64,000 bases of DNA from Betaproteobacteria bacterium (lineage in GTDB: Bacteria > Bdellovibrionota_B > Oligoflexia > Silvanigrellales > Silvanigrellaceae): the NCBI GenBank assembly GCA_016868315.1, contig VGHE01000013.1, positions 15,834 through 79,833 of the forward strand, in the 5' to 3' direction. Positions 17,074 through 27,648 of this stretch are shown piece after piece (position 1 is the stretch's first letter; each line of letters opens with the position of its first letter). Made by a program: the position numbers and the translations under genes. The notes beneath the pieces are model-generated. The model did no database searches. It was not told the DNA's origin and saw only the letters and a program-made list of their open reading frames with translations.

Positions 17074-18157
17074 GCATTTCCGCCTTGTAGCGTTCGAGGT
17101 AGCTGTCCGCGAGTGCTCTGCGAAAGCTGGGCAGCCCAATGAAATCAACAAAAACTGAAGACTCCACGATGCGATCATACATGCGCGCACCGATGCGTTC
17201 GGGAAGAGATTGTTCCCAGAAAGATTCATTCGCTGGTGCTGTACGGAAGCCAGAGCGAACAGGGTCGTAAGAAAATTCTGGTGGAAGATAGTTGGTTGTC
17301 AGAAGTGTGATGCGCCCTTCGTTGTAGCGGCTATTGAGAAGATCATCGAGTTTCTCAAGTTGCCAAGCTTTTTCGGCGCGCCCTTTTCCGAGTTCATCGA
17401 TAAGCAAAACATCGGCCTCGCGCAGAGGCTTGAGGATTTTTTCTTCGGATGAATTCTGCGAGTAGCTTTCGCGCAGCTGACTCAGTAGAAAAAGGAAATC
17501 GACAAAACGCGCCGAGCAGCCGGTCTCCTCGACCAGCCAGCGCAGCGCCGATGCTGCGAGATGGGTTTTGCCTGTGCCCACAGGGCCAAGCAGTGTCAGG
17601 AAGATTTTATCTGGTGCTGAACCTTTGTGACTCAAAAATGGAACAACGCTTTCACAGAAACTGAACACGCGTGTGCGGCAATCGTTGAGTTTTTGAGCGT
17701 GCTTGCTGTTCTGACCGAGGTGACCCATCTGCAGTGCGTCGAAGGTGGTTTGCTTATAGCGTCGTGGGAATCCAACCTGGTTGAGCAGTTCTGCGCGGCG
17801 TCTGCCTGTGCGACAAACACAGGCACCGGGAATAACCTCGTCTTTGAGGGTCAGTAAATTGAAGCGGCGCAACTGTCCGGTGCCCATGCAATCTTCACAG
17901 CGCGGCTGAGCATCGCATGCAGGACAAACAGAAAACTCACCGGAGTTGAGCTCGGTATTGAGGTAGATACCGAGGGTGTGCTGACCACATATGCAGGGTT
18001 GATCGGCGCTGGGGAGTTTGTTCTCAAATCCACCCTGCGTGTTTGTGCGCGTTCCCGCAACAAGATGCCGCGGTTGAGCATGTTTGTCCCGTTCACGCGC
18101 GAGTCGTTCCAATTCCTCGAATGCAGATTGCAAGTTCAGTGGTGACTCTTTGGGCAT
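17060..18157 (-). CDS. DnaC/DnaI-like AAA+ ATPase with N-terminal zinc-binding cysteines
   Basis: A 365-residue ATPase of the IstB/DnaC/DnaI group. Walker A GPVGTGKTH is at 191-199 and Walker B VLLIDEL at 250-256, followed by the sensor-I TTNY. Before the ATPase domain are four cysteine pairs (C55/C57, C78/C81, C87/C90, C113/C115) like a DnaJ-type zinc-binding module. By family it would load the replicative helicase or act as a DNA-remodelling ATPase; there is no transposase nearby, so an IstB role is unlikely. ATG 18157 is chosen for its GAGG site. It lies ten bases downstream of a small partner gene and of enolase. Confidence 0.82.
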   Translation of the reverse strand: MPKESPLNLQSAFEELERLARERDKHAQPRHLVAGTRTNTQGGFENKLPSADQPCICGQHTLGIYLNTELNSGEFSVCPACDAQPRCEDCMGTGQLRRFNLLTLKDEVIPGACVCRTGRRRAELLNQVGFPRRYKQTTFDALQMGHLGQNSKHAQKLNDCRTRVFSFCESVVPFLSHKGSAPDKIFLTLLGPVGTGKTHLAASALRWLVEETGCSARFVDFLFLLSQLRESYSQNSSEEKILKPLREADVLLIDELGKGRAEKAWQLEKLDDLLNSRYNEGRITLLTTNYLPPEFSYDPVRSGFRTAPANESFWEQSLPERIGARMYDRIVESSVFVDFIGLPSFRRALADSYLERYKAEMLRES

Positions 18158-18167
18158 GATGCGAACC

Positions 18168-18440
18168 TCAGTATTCGTTGGCCTCTCGTACCGCACGCCG
18201 GAGGGGGCGGTCTAGGGCCTTCAGTGAGGTTGGAAAGCGTGTTCCTTTTTCCTGGCAATCTCGATAGATTGCGAGAATAGATTGACACAAGGTCTCGGGG
18301 GCGAGCCGCTCTGTGGCCCAGCCCTTGAGCACCTCGAGATCTTGGGTTGAGACAACAACTCCCCGGCCACGAAGTTCAATGAAAACATTGAGGACGGTGT
18401 TGTACTGGCTCAGGTCGATGTCTTGTGATGGTGAATCCAT
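18168..18440 (-). CDS. Small conserved-looking protein ahead of the DnaC-like ATPase
   Basis: A 90-residue helical protein. ATG 18440 is preceded by AGGAGATCT, a very good site, so the longer reading frame is rejected. The sequence contains a helix-turn-helix-like pattern (STQDLEVLKGWATERLAPE, then ILAIYRDCQEKG) and a basic C-terminus (RPLRRAVREAN). It sits between enolase and the DnaC-like gene with short spacing. A role as DnaD-like adaptor or partner of the ATPase is inferred from position only. Confidence 0.65.
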   Translation of the reverse strand: MDSPSQDIDLSQYNTVLNVFIELRGRGVVVSTQDLEVLKGWATERLAPETLCQSILAIYRDCQEKGTRFPTSLKALDRPLRRAVREANEY

Positions 18441-18482
18441 AGATCTCCTGAGCAGTGTGCGGGACCTGTGGGTGGGCACCCC

Positions 18483-19871
<1,389 letters not shown>

Positions 19872-19881
19872 CTAGGGGCAC

Positions 19882-19910
19882 TTGACTTTGCAAAAGGCCT
19901 CTTGTTTATT
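19882..19910 (+). promoter_or_regulatory. Candidate sigma-70 promoter for the HU gene
   Basis: TTGACT (19882-19887, five of six matches) is followed after exactly 17 bases by TTTATT (19905-19910, four of six). It lies about 100 bases before the HU-family start in the region divergent from enolase. Confidence 0.5.
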
Positions 19911-20009
19911 TTCTCTCAGGCATGTGTAAAAGTCCGAATTAATGCTTGGGTTGTTTTCAACCCTCGGTCAAAACTGTCACTCGTTTCTTTTCATGAAAGG
20001 ATCCGCCAC

Positions 20010-20360
20010 ATGGCAAAGAACACCACTGTCTCCACGAGCCAACTCATTGCAGCGGTCGCTGACAAGTTCAATCAGCTCCCCAAGAAAGTCACCAAGGAAG
20101 TCATCGCAGACTTTCTCGCGACTGTTGAGAGCGAAGTGTCGCACGGCCGCAAGCTGCGCATCGACAAAGTCGGAATTCTCCAAGTGAAAGAGCGCGCTGC
20201 GCGCATGGGTCGCAACCCACAAACAGGCGAAGAAATCCGCATTCCTGCATCCAAGAAAATCGCTTTCCGTCCTGCTAAGTCCCTTAAGGAGCAGGTCACT
20301 GGCGCTAAGAAGGGCGCTCGTACACCCAAGAAGGCTCCTGCTAAGAAGAAAAAGAAGTAA
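20010..20360 (+). CDS. HU-family nucleoid protein with lysine-rich tail
   Basis: A 116-residue DNA-binding protein. Residues 1-95 carry the HU/IHF fold with the DNA-wrapping arm GRNPQTGEEIRIPASKK and the following hydrophobic strand. The last about 20 residues are almost all Lys, Ala and Pro (KKAPAKKKKK), an extension that strengthens non-specific DNA binding in some lineages. ATG 20010 has AAAGGA nine bases upstream. It is flanked by a candidate promoter and a strong terminator, so it is a monocistronic and probably highly expressed gene. Confidence 0.92.
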   Translation: MAKNTTVSTSQLIAAVADKFNQLPKKVTKEVIADFLATVESEVSHGRKLRIDKVGILQVKERAARMGRNPQTGEEIRIPASKKIAFRPAKSLKEQVTGAKKGARTPKKAPAKKKKK

Positions 20361-20391
20361 TTTCTTTTTCTAAATAGGGTTCCTGAACATG

Positions 20392-20427
20392 AAAACCGCT
20401 TGCCTTTTGGCAGGCGGTTTTGTTTTT
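20392..20427 (+). terminator. Rho-independent terminator after the HU gene
   Basis: AAAACCGCTTGCC pairs with GGCAGGCGGTTTT (one wobble) around a TTTT loop, followed by GTTTTT. Confidence 0.9.
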
Positions 20428-20520
20428 GACAAAAGATACAGGTGAGCGAGAACGTGGCGCATGCAAAAAGTGCAGCACTGAATCACTTCGGCGATGCCGA
20501 TACCCCAAGCAGGAGGGGTC

Positions 20521-22794
20521 ATGGCATCTAGCATCCTTCAAAAGCTTCTGCCCAACACCAAGATACAGGCTCACATTTTCAGAGCTGTACTGTATCTGGC
20601 GTTGCTCGTTTGCGTCGTCTTGTTTGCGAGCCAGCTCAACGAGCAGGCCAAACGCAACGATGTGAATGCGACTTTAGAGAAGCTTCTGAATGATGGTCAG
20701 GCGCGAACTCTTCAGAATGTGCAAATCACTTATCTGCTCTGTCCAAAGAAAATTGAACTCGATCAAAGCAAGTGTGACCGCGAGCAATCAGGCAAGCCAG
20801 TTGTGCACGATACACTTCTTGCCAATATTACCAAGATCCCAAAGATCACTCCTATCGTTGGAGAGGCTTTGCAGGCTAACTGGGCTGTTATCCGCTACAA
20901 CTTCACAAACGAAGATTATGATTGGTTTCGAAAGAGTCCTTCGGCCGTGCTCGCTCTTCCTCGGAATATCCATACAGGAACCTATTTCCCGCTTAAGGGC
21001 GATAATTTCCATTTTGCAGCCGGCTTAGGGGCCGACACGACCTTTACCTTTACGCGTGATGATCTTTTGGAAATGGATCACATCGAATTTTGGATTGGCT
21101 TAGCAGGGCTGCCCTACTTTGGTCCGTCTGACATTCCTGCTCATTTTGTGCGTCCGAAGGAACTCCACCGATTTTTGTCACTCATTGGAATGCAGAAGGA
21201 AGCGTCGATTTTGACCCGCCAGCTGGAGTTGGGTCTGCCCGTGGTCTTGGCAGCGATAGCTATTATTCTCGACCACAGTACTGTCATGTCGTATCTCTCC
21301 CTGTATGCAGCATCTCGTGCCATCCACGATTACATCGGCTTCCGCATGGAGGCTGCAGTACCGCACTACATAGAGAAGAAACTGTACTTCATTTCGGTGG
21401 GTACCGGCTTTGCGTTTTTGGTTCTTTTTACTGCGTTGATTGTAGGTTTGAACGTCCGCCGCATTAAATTGGCTCATCGCTGGATGTTTGTGTGTGTCAT
21501 GGGTGGATTGTTCGGAATTGGCGAATATATCGATCCGAGTTTCTCGACCACGAGCGATCTGTGGGGCGATTCTCTCGCCATCTTTTCGTGCTTTCTTGTG
21601 ATTCTGTACGCAGCCTATGACAGGTTCAAATATCCACCCAGTGCCGAAACAAAGGCCAGCAATCCTGAGTCATACAGTCGTGCAAGCGTTGCACTTGTTG
21701 TGACTCGGCTGGCTATTGTCTGCATTGCTTTTGCAGTGCATGGCTGGTCGAATGTGCGCGATCTCATCGGGCACTCGACCGACTCAGACCTAAAGAGCCG
21801 GCTCGATTGGAAGTCGATGATTCTGATGCCCTCCCTCATGACAGCAGCTTTGCTGGAGGTGGGTTCCACGGCGAAGAAGATGCTCAATTTCGGTCGCGAT
21901 ATGGCCACCAAAGCGCTCATTGAACAGGAGCTTCAGGTCGGACGAGAGGTTCAGGCGCGTATGCTTCCGAGTTTGCGCACAACGACCTTCGCTTGGCACT
22001 GGCGAGCCATGTACATGCCTGCCGAGGCATTGGCTGGGGACTGGTTCGACATCCGTGAGCTGAATTTTGCTGACGGCCGATCCTTGCTTGTGGCTTGTGT
22101 TGCCGATGTGACCGGACACGGGGTGGGCTCCTCTCTCGCCACGAGCGTGATTTGTTCTCATTGGGGGCTTTGGTGCAATCGGCTTCTTGAGTCAGGTTTT
22201 CCTGAGACTTCGGAAGAGAAGCACCAAGCCATTAAGCGTGCGCCGTATGCCATCCATTCGGGGTTGAAGGCGCTCCGTGAAAATGAAAATTGCACTGCCA
22301 TCTTCGCAATCTTTGACCCTGTTCGAGAAGAAATTACCTTTTGCTCTGCAGGTCATCCTGGAATCTTATCGATTGGTCAAAAATCGTTCCGATACTTCAC
22401 AACCCAAGGAGAGCGGCTTGGTGGCGATGTACTGGGTGACTTACTTTGGAATGCAAAAACCGAATCCCTCACAGGAGATGAGCTCCTTGTGTTGTACTCC
22501 GACGGAGTTGTGCCTCTGCGTGCCACGGTGTCGAGTTGGGCAGCACAAATTAAGCGCAAGGTGACAGCCGGGAATGTAGACCGTCCTGAGTTGATGCTTG
22601 TGAAGCAGTTGCAATCCAACAAGTATGGATTTGCAGATGCTCCTGACTTGAAAGACGACATGACACTCGTCATGGTGCGACGTAATACCTCGGCAACCGC
22701 GCGAAAGTGCGAGCCTGAGGAACGACAGGAGCAGAGCGTATCTGCGGTGCCTGCAGCTGCTGCGTCCGACCAAGAAGTATCCAAATCGGCCTGA
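20521..22794 (+). CDS. Membrane-bound PP2C/SpoIIE-type serine phosphatase
   Basis: A 757-residue sensor phosphatase. A first membrane helix at about 22-39 is followed by an extracytoplasmic domain of about 190 residues and six or seven helices (about 230-450), resembling 7TM-DISM sensors. The C-terminal SpoIIE/RsbU domain starts at about 470 with ELQVGREVQARMLPS. It keeps GDWFD (about 506), DVTGHGVGSS (about 528), CSAGHPG (about 608), LYSDGV (about 659) and DDMT (about 711), which together supply the metal-binding aspartates. Such proteins usually dephosphorylate an anti-anti-sigma factor; no such partner is adjacent. ATG 20521 has AGGAGGGG upstream. Confidence 0.9.
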   Translation: MASSILQKLLPNTKIQAHIFRAVLYLALLVCVVLFASQLNEQAKRNDVNATLEKLLNDGQARTLQNVQITYLLCPKKIELDQSKCDREQSGKPVVHDTLLANITKIPKITPIVGEALQANWAVIRYNFTNEDYDWFRKSPSAVLALPRNIHTGTYFPLKGDNFHFAAGLGADTTFTFTRDDLLEMDHIEFWIGLAGLPYFGPSDIPAHFVRPKELHRFLSLIGMQKEASILTRQLELGLPVVLAAIAIILDHSTVMSYLSLYAASRAIHDYIGFRMEAAVPHYIEKKLYFISVGTGFAFLVLFTALIVGLNVRRIKLAHRWMFVCVMGGLFGIGEYIDPSFSTTSDLWGDSLAIFSCFLVILYAAYDRFKYPPSAETKASNPESYSRASVALVVTRLAIVCIAFAVHGWSNVRDLIGHSTDSDLKSRLDWKSMILMPSLMTAALLEVGSTAKKMLNFGRDMATKALIEQELQVGREVQARMLPSLRTTTFAWHWRAMYMPAEALAGDWFDIRELNFADGRSLLVACVADVTGHGVGSSLATSVICSHWGLWCNRLLESGFPETSEEKHQAIKRAPYAIHSGLKALRENENCTAIFAIFDPVREEITFCSAGHPGILSIGQKSFRYFTTQGERLGGDVLGDLLWNAKTESLTGDELLVLYSDGVVPLRATVSSWAAQIKRKVTAGNVDRPELMLVKQLQSNKYGFADAPDLKDDMTLVMVRRNTSATARKCEPEERQEQSVSAVPAAAASDQEVSKSA

Positions 22795-22878
22795 TTTTTT
22801 TACATTTCCTGGTGTGGCTTGCCTCGGTCTGATCTGCTGGGCTAATGTGCAGACATAAAGTTTGTCGGGAAAGTCAGC

Positions 22879-24045
22879 ATGTCCAAAACCAGGCCTGTCC
22901 TCGCATTTCTTGAAGAAGCATGGCTCAAGCAGCTCTACACGGAGTTTGACTCCATCTGCTTTCAATTCAGATTGAATCTGCGCAAGCCCCTGTTTGAAAT
23001 TCGTGACATGAAATCGCAGTGGGGGCAGTGGGATCCTCTCACTCGTACAATTTGCATCAGTCGAAATCTGATTCAAGCTCACGGCTGGCATCATGTTTTG
23101 GGTGTTTTGAAACACGAGTTGGCGCACATGTTCGTCAGTGAAGTGTTGCAGGGCGATGCCTCGCACGGTTCTGATTTTCACCGTGCATGTGAGATTCTGG
23201 GAGTTCCCGAGGAGTATCGGGGCGGTGGTCTCGACCTCGGCGAACCTCTGCGCACCTGGCAAGAGATGTCGGAAGTCCCCGAGGAGGATGCTGTCGTTCT
23301 GCGCAAGGTTGAAAAGCTTTTAGCTATGGCGGAATCAACGAATGAGAACGAAGCTTTTCTCGCCATGGCGCGCGTGCAAGAGCTTATTCACAAGTACAAT
23401 CTCGAGCGGGTGCTGAACCGCAAGAAAAACCGCTACGTTTCATTGCTCATCAATCACCGTAAACAAAAGGTCGACAGGCTACAACGCATGATTGCAGGCC
23501 TGCTTACGGGCTATTATTTCGTTGATGTTGTTTTCGCCGACCTCTACGACGCCCAGCAAAATGTGGTTCACAAAACCATGGAAATTCTCGGCACCGAGCA
23601 GAATGTTTACATGGCTGAATATGTTTATGGCTTCCTACGGCAGCAATCCGAGTCGCTGTGGGATAGCTACCGCACGAAGAATGCACTCAAGGGAGCTTCT
23701 CCTAAAATGTCCTTCCAAACGGGAGTTATTGCAGGCTTCAAGAGAAAGCTTGATCAAATGGAAAAGAACGCTCAGCGCGCGGCACGCTCGGCAGCACACA
23801 TTTCTGAAAACCTTCCCTCCGGAGTTGAACCCGAATCGAAATCTCTCGTGCGTTTCGACGATCCTGGCCTAAGGAAGTTCGTCAAATCGCGCTTCCCTCG
23901 GCTGACTTCGATTCGTACCGGAGGACGTGTCTTGGGTGAGCACTACGACAGTGGTCGCGTGCAGGGCGAGCGGATTGTTATTCACAGAGGCATATCCACC
24001 CAAGGCAGCGGTGACCGTGCACTTCTTGGACCTGCCCGAGGCTGA
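22879..24045 (+). CDS. SprT-like metallopeptidase-domain protein with DUF2786
   Basis: A 388-residue protein. The N-terminal SprT-like domain has HELAH at 79-83 and HGSDFH at 96-101, giving three potential zinc ligands. A DUF2786 segment follows (KVEKLLAMAESTNENEAFLA, about 142-180), then a helical region and a basic C-terminus. SprT/Spartan relatives degrade DNA-crosslinked proteins; DUF2786 is seen in phage- and chromatin-related proteins of unknown role. A DNA-protein-crosslink role is therefore only inferred. A weak GGGA site precedes ATG. The gene ends 71 bases before tRNA-Arg. Confidence 0.82.
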   Translation: MSKTRPVLAFLEEAWLKQLYTEFDSICFQFRLNLRKPLFEIRDMKSQWGQWDPLTRTICISRNLIQAHGWHHVLGVLKHELAHMFVSEVLQGDASHGSDFHRACEILGVPEEYRGGGLDLGEPLRTWQEMSEVPEEDAVVLRKVEKLLAMAESTNENEAFLAMARVQELIHKYNLERVLNRKKNRYVSLLINHRKQKVDRLQRMIAGLLTGYYFVDVVFADLYDAQQNVVHKTMEILGTEQNVYMAEYVYGFLRQQSESLWDSYRTKNALKGASPKMSFQTGVIAGFKRKLDQMEKNAQRAARSAAHISENLPSGVEPESKSLVRFDDPGLRKFVKSRFPRLTSIRTGGRVLGEHYDSGRVQGERIVIHRGISTQGSGDRALLGPARG

Positions 24046-24116
24046 ATCAGGTCGCTTCATTGGCAGAAACGTTGCGCGAGGCGCAAGAGTTGAGCTAAAC
24101 CTGTGCGCAGGGTGTG

Positions 24117-24193
24117 GTCGCCGTAGCTCAGCTGGATAGAGCGGTTGTTTCCTAAACAACAGGTCGCATGTTCAAGTCATGCCGGTGACGCCA
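24117..24193 (+). tRNA. tRNA-Arg, anticodon CCT
   Basis: A complete cloverleaf can be drawn: acceptor GTCGCCG/CGGTGAC with one G-U pair, D-arm GCTC...GAGC, anticodon stem GTTGT/ACAAC with loop TTCCTAA (anticodon CCT, reading AGG), T-arm GCATG/CATGC with TTCAAGT, discriminator G, and encoded CCA. The 3' end overlaps the end of the minus-strand flavoprotein gene by 22 bases. Confidence 0.95.
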
Positions 24194-25425
24194 CCTACGC
24201 TCTCGTTCAAACCACTGCGCCAACGTGAAGGGCGCAGCAGTGCCCGCAGGTTTTTTGCTTTCCCAGTTTTAATAATTTCAGTGATGAGAGCCGCAGCCTG
24301 AAATCCGGCCGACCAACCGCATCCAAGCCAGCCCGTTGCACCCAAAATCCGTCCGTGATGCCCGAGGTCACCCAACATCGGCAATTCATCGCAGGGCAGG
24401 CAATCTACACCCAGGCCAATGTGCTGCATTTCGAGCTGTGCATTAGCACACGCAGTGAGGTATTCTGAATTCATGTCGGGTGCGAGAAGAGGCGCGCAGT
24501 GCGGGAGAAGCTGTTTGCGAACCCAGGCTTCGATTTTTTTCGGTAGGGCAGCATCTACCCCATGTGCGGACAGATCCACTCCAGCGCCGGCCTGTGGCAA
24601 AAGAAAGCGTGGTCCACTGAGCTTCAATCTCCAAACCCATTGGCCTGTGCTGATTTGTTCGGGTTGAAAGAGTCCAGCAACATGGCCACTCGCGGCGCGG
24701 AATGGCACGGGCGGTGCATTTTGCTCTGCCGGAATAGATGTTCTCCAAATGGAAAGCACATCGCTCATTGGCACCAGCATGTGCGCAAGCCAGGGTTGAA
24801 GATCACCAATGTGAAATCCGTTAGCAAGAATGATCATCTCGCTTTCGCAGACTGTTCCATTGTCGAGATGCACTCGACAGACGTCTTTGGAGTCCTCGAT
24901 TCTCATGACCTGTGCTGCAATCCACGCGGGAAGATGACTACTTTTACTTTGAGTTTTGAATGGTGTGTTTGAGTTAATCATCACACCAGCGTCAACCTTC
25001 TCCGTGTAGATTTCATCGACTGAAAGTGCAGAGGAAGTCAGCCCCAACTCTAATTGGCACGCTGTTTTGAGTTCGACCCTCTCATGATTTTCGAGCGCAA
25101 TACGATAGGTGGGTAGGCGATGCATGTGCTGGTTGCCAAGAAGGCTTTCAGCGACTGCGATACCCTGTGAACAGAAATCTTGAAGCCACTGTGCCATCTC
25201 GAGCCCGTGTGCAACCACGGCGCGTGTGGGCGGATCATTGAGCGAAGGCCAAAAAACCCCCAAGCCTTGCGATGCCCAATGCGCAGCTCCAGCGCCACAT
25301 TCAGGGGCAATAACGGTTGTTCTAATTTTTTCTTTGGAGAGAAGTTGTGCGCAGGCCCAGCCCAGTGGACCCGCGCCAATCACAATGACGTCAGATTTTT
25401 TCGTTGCCTGCGACAGGTCGCTCAC
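24172..25425 (-). CDS. FAD-dependent oxidoreductase (DAO-like)
   Basis: About 417 residues from GTG 25425; an ATG at 25476 would add 17 residues lying wholly inside prmA. The N-terminus holds the dinucleotide-binding motif VIVIGAGPLGWACA, followed by AHWASQGLGVFWPS, and the C-terminus has GATGWLGCGWSAGFQAA, the closing FAD contact of the D-amino-acid-oxidase / glycine-oxidase family. Substrate unknown. The start overlaps prmA by about 35 bases. The end runs antisense into tRNA-Arg, so the last eight or so codons are shared with the tRNA 3' half. Confidence 0.8.
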   Translation of the reverse strand: MSDLSQATKKSDVIVIGAGPLGWACAQLLSKEKIRTTVIAPECGAGAAHWASQGLGVFWPSLNDPPTRAVVAHGLEMAQWLQDFCSQGIAVAESLLGNQHMHRLPTYRIALENHERVELKTACQLELGLTSSALSVDEIYTEKVDAGVMINSNTPFKTQSKSSHLPAWIAAQVMRIEDSKDVCRVHLDNGTVCESEMIILANGFHIGDLQPWLAHMLVPMSDVLSIWRTSIPAEQNAPPVPFRAASGHVAGLFQPEQISTGQWVWRLKLSGPRFLLPQAGAGVDLSAHGVDAALPKKIEAWVRKQLLPHCAPLLAPDMNSEYLTACANAQLEMQHIGLGVDCLPCDELPMLGDLGHHGRILGATGWLGCGWSAGFQAAALITEIIKTGKAKNLRALLRPSRWRSGLNESVGGVTGMT

Positions 25426-26338
25426 ACACAATCCCCGACCAGTGTCCCAAGGTGACCATCTTCTTAACCACGGCATTGTGACTCTTCACAAGCTCACAGA
25501 AGTCGTCGATCTCTGTCTTGAGAATTCCTGAGACTATGATTGTGCCACCCGGGCGTGTGTGTCCAACAATGTCGCCAAAAATTTTCGTCAAAGGACGAAG
25601 TTGGATGTTGGCAAAGACAAGGTCAAAGTTCGTTTCTTGAATGGCGTCGATTGGAGTTGCAACGAATCGTGCGTTGTTGATGCCATTGTCACGGGCGTTG
25701 ACTTGAGCAATGTGAACGCTGCTTTCGTCGATATCACAGCCAAGAATATTGCTGCTGCCCAACATGGCTGCGGCAATCGCGAGAATCCCCGAGCCTGTTC
25801 CCACATCGAAAATACTCGCTGGCACAGGCTGAGCTTCGAGGAGAAGTTCGAGGCAAAGTTTGGTTGTTTCGTGTTGACCCGTTCCAAAAGCCATCCCTGG
25901 ATCGATAATTATTTTGTGGGGCTGTCGGAAATCACTTGGATTCTCCCAGGGCGGTAGAATGGCGAAGCGACCTGCGATGTCGATAGGCTTGAAAGATGCC
26001 TTCCAAGATTCGCGCCAGTTTTGGTCAGCAATGGGCTGCAGCACGAGCTGCTCGGTTTTTAGTGGAATGCGTCCTGCAGCGGCCTCGGTCAACAGATTGC
26101 TGCGCAGATTTTGAAGATGTGCAAGATCTTCGCTGTAGAGTATGACTGGTACCTGGCGTACGAGTTCACCGTAGTAGTCGCGCGTGAGGTGTTCGTAGTC
26201 GTATTCAAACTCAACATCGCAATCGAGAGCACCTTCAACAAAGTTGTGCTCGTCGTATTCGTGCAGGATTTCGATCAGGGTGTCTTTGTTGGCGTCGTCG
26301 GTGTGAATGCGGAGCTCATAGCAGATCGGATGGGTCAT
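25391..26338 (-). CDS. prmA: Ribosomal protein L11 methyltransferase
   Basis: A 315-residue SAM-dependent enzyme that trimethylates L11. After an N-terminal substrate-binding domain of about 110 residues come the PrmA signature DPGMAFGTGQHETT, SAM motif I FDVGTGSGILAIAA, motif II GCDIDESSVHIA and FANIQLRPL, where other PrmA proteins usually have NI-(L/I)-..PL. The C-terminus matches PrmA length. The next upstream gene on this strand ends only seven bases away, so TPR protein, prmA and oxidoreductase may be one transcript. Confidence 0.93.
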   Translation of the reverse strand: MTHPICYELRIHTDDANKDTLIEILHEYDEHNFVEGALDCDVEFEYDYEHLTRDYYGELVRQVPVILYSEDLAHLQNLRSNLLTEAAAGRIPLKTEQLVLQPIADQNWRESWKASFKPIDIAGRFAILPPWENPSDFRQPHKIIIDPGMAFGTGQHETTKLCLELLLEAQPVPASIFDVGTGSGILAIAAAMLGSSNILGCDIDESSVHIAQVNARDNGINNARFVATPIDAIQETNFDLVFANIQLRPLTKIFGDIVGHTRPGGTIIVSGILKTEIDDFCELVKSHNAVVKKMVTLGHWSGIVCERPVAGNEKI

Positions 26339-26345
26339 GAATGCC

Positions 26346-27605
26346 TCACAGGGTCAACCGATCCTCCATTGTTTTTAGGAGTTGAGCGGCCTTTTCGTAG
26401 TTGGGTTCGCGCGCCAAAGCGAGCTGTGCGTATTGGCGAGCCTCCAGGAACCTCCCCCACTTGGCATAAGCTAGACCAATATTAAAGAGAATTTGATGGC
26501 GGTTGGTATTTGTGGGCAAAACCAGTTGAGCCTTTTTGTAGTGCTCAATTGACTCCTCGTAGCGTCCCGCTCGAACCAGCTGAATTCCATAAGCGTTCAA
26601 GTAGCTTGCAACTTTGTTCACATCTCCGCAGTGTTCCAGGAGTACCCGCGCCGAGTCGAAGTCCCCGAGTGCCAGTTTGACCCGAGCGAGGTCTTCGCGT
26701 GCCTGCATGGAGTGCTCGTCGAGACTGAGCGATTTTGCAAAGGCGCTGTCTGCCTTTTCCATGTTTCCCAAGGCCATGTGACACTCAGCAATCTTGGCAA
26801 GGCGGCCGGGATGGCGTGGGTTGTTGAGCCTGAGCTTCTCAAGAATCGGCAAAGCCTCCTGGATTTGGCCGCGCTCGATGAAAAGGTCAGCCAAGCCTTG
26901 CAACGCCCTGAGATAGTTCGGGTTTTTATCAATGGAGCGTCGCAGCCAGTTTTCTGCTGTTTTGTAATCATTCTCGAGCATTGCGCGCCGCGACATCAGC
27001 TCGCAGTAGCGCGCCGTGTCTCCGAGCTGTCGCAGCAGCTCATCGCTCGCAATGATTTTCTCATCATCACCCACAGCCGACCAGTTTTTCAGAACTCTTT
27101 CGAAGTGCCGGACGCTGCGCTCGGCAGGGTTGCCACCGTTGTCGTTTTCAAGTGCGATCAGTTTTTCGATGCGGCGAGCGAACTTGATGCAATCCTGAGA
27201 CCACTCTGTTTTGAGAGGGTTGAGCGGCTGAACGCACCCCACTCCGAATTCACCGAGAAAAGTCACTTCTTCTCGGGAAAGCGCTTTGGCAAGTACGGTC
27301 GTGCGGCGCAGCAACGGGTCGCCCCCTTGGGAGGCAAGATCGCATACGAGACCTTCACTGCTCCGCTGGGTCACGCTTTTTCGTTCAAGAAGTGTTCTCC
27401 AGTCCTGCTGGGGATTGCTCTCCCAAAGCAGAATGACAACAGCTGCCTCGTCGAGAGCCGCTTCTGGCGATCCCATGCGCAGCGAACCACAGCGAATGAG
27501 AGGTGTTCCCGGGAGCACCTGCGCCAGTGCGGTGGCCATGAGAGACATGCGCTCTTCATCGTCGCCAACAAGCAACAAATTGGTTCGAGATTTAAAGGGT
27601 TTCAT
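26346..27605 (-). CDS. Degenerate receiver-like domain plus TPR protein
   Basis: A 419-residue protein. Residues 1-130 have the strand pattern of a response-regulator receiver (LLLVGDDEERM at the N-terminus), but the phospho-acceptor position reads VVILLWE, so it is probably not phosphorylated. Residues about 180-415 contain five or six tetratricopeptide repeats (for example YLRALQGLADLFIERGQIQE and LFNIGLAYAKWGRFLEAR), a protein-binding scaffold. A GAGGAG site precedes ATG. The architecture is the same as the product at 35920-37290, so the two are probable paralogues. Role unknown; protein-interaction signalling is inferred. Confidence 0.8.
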   Translation of the reverse strand: MKPFKSRTNLLLVGDDEERMSLMATALAQVLPGTPLIRCGSLRMGSPEAALDEAAVVILLWESNPQQDWRTLLERKSVTQRSSEGLVCDLASQGGDPLLRRTTVLAKALSREEVTFLGEFGVGCVQPLNPLKTEWSQDCIKFARRIEKLIALENDNGGNPAERSVRHFERVLKNWSAVGDDEKIIASDELLRQLGDTARYCELMSRRAMLENDYKTAENWLRRSIDKNPNYLRALQGLADLFIERGQIQEALPILEKLRLNNPRHPGRLAKIAECHMALGNMEKADSAFAKSLSLDEHSMQAREDLARVKLALGDFDSARVLLEHCGDVNKVASYLNAYGIQLVRAGRYEESIEHYKKAQLVLPTNTNRHQILFNIGLAYAKWGRFLEARQYAQLALAREPNYEKAAQLLKTMEDRLTL

Positions 27606-27648
27606 GAGCAGCTCCTCTAGACTTATGATACCCTATGAGGGTTATCGG

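Noticed and set aside
17060-18157. IstB-type transposition helper
   Set aside because: The ATPase resembles IstB, but there is no IstA transposase, inverted repeat or target duplication; a DnaC/DnaI-like role is more likely.
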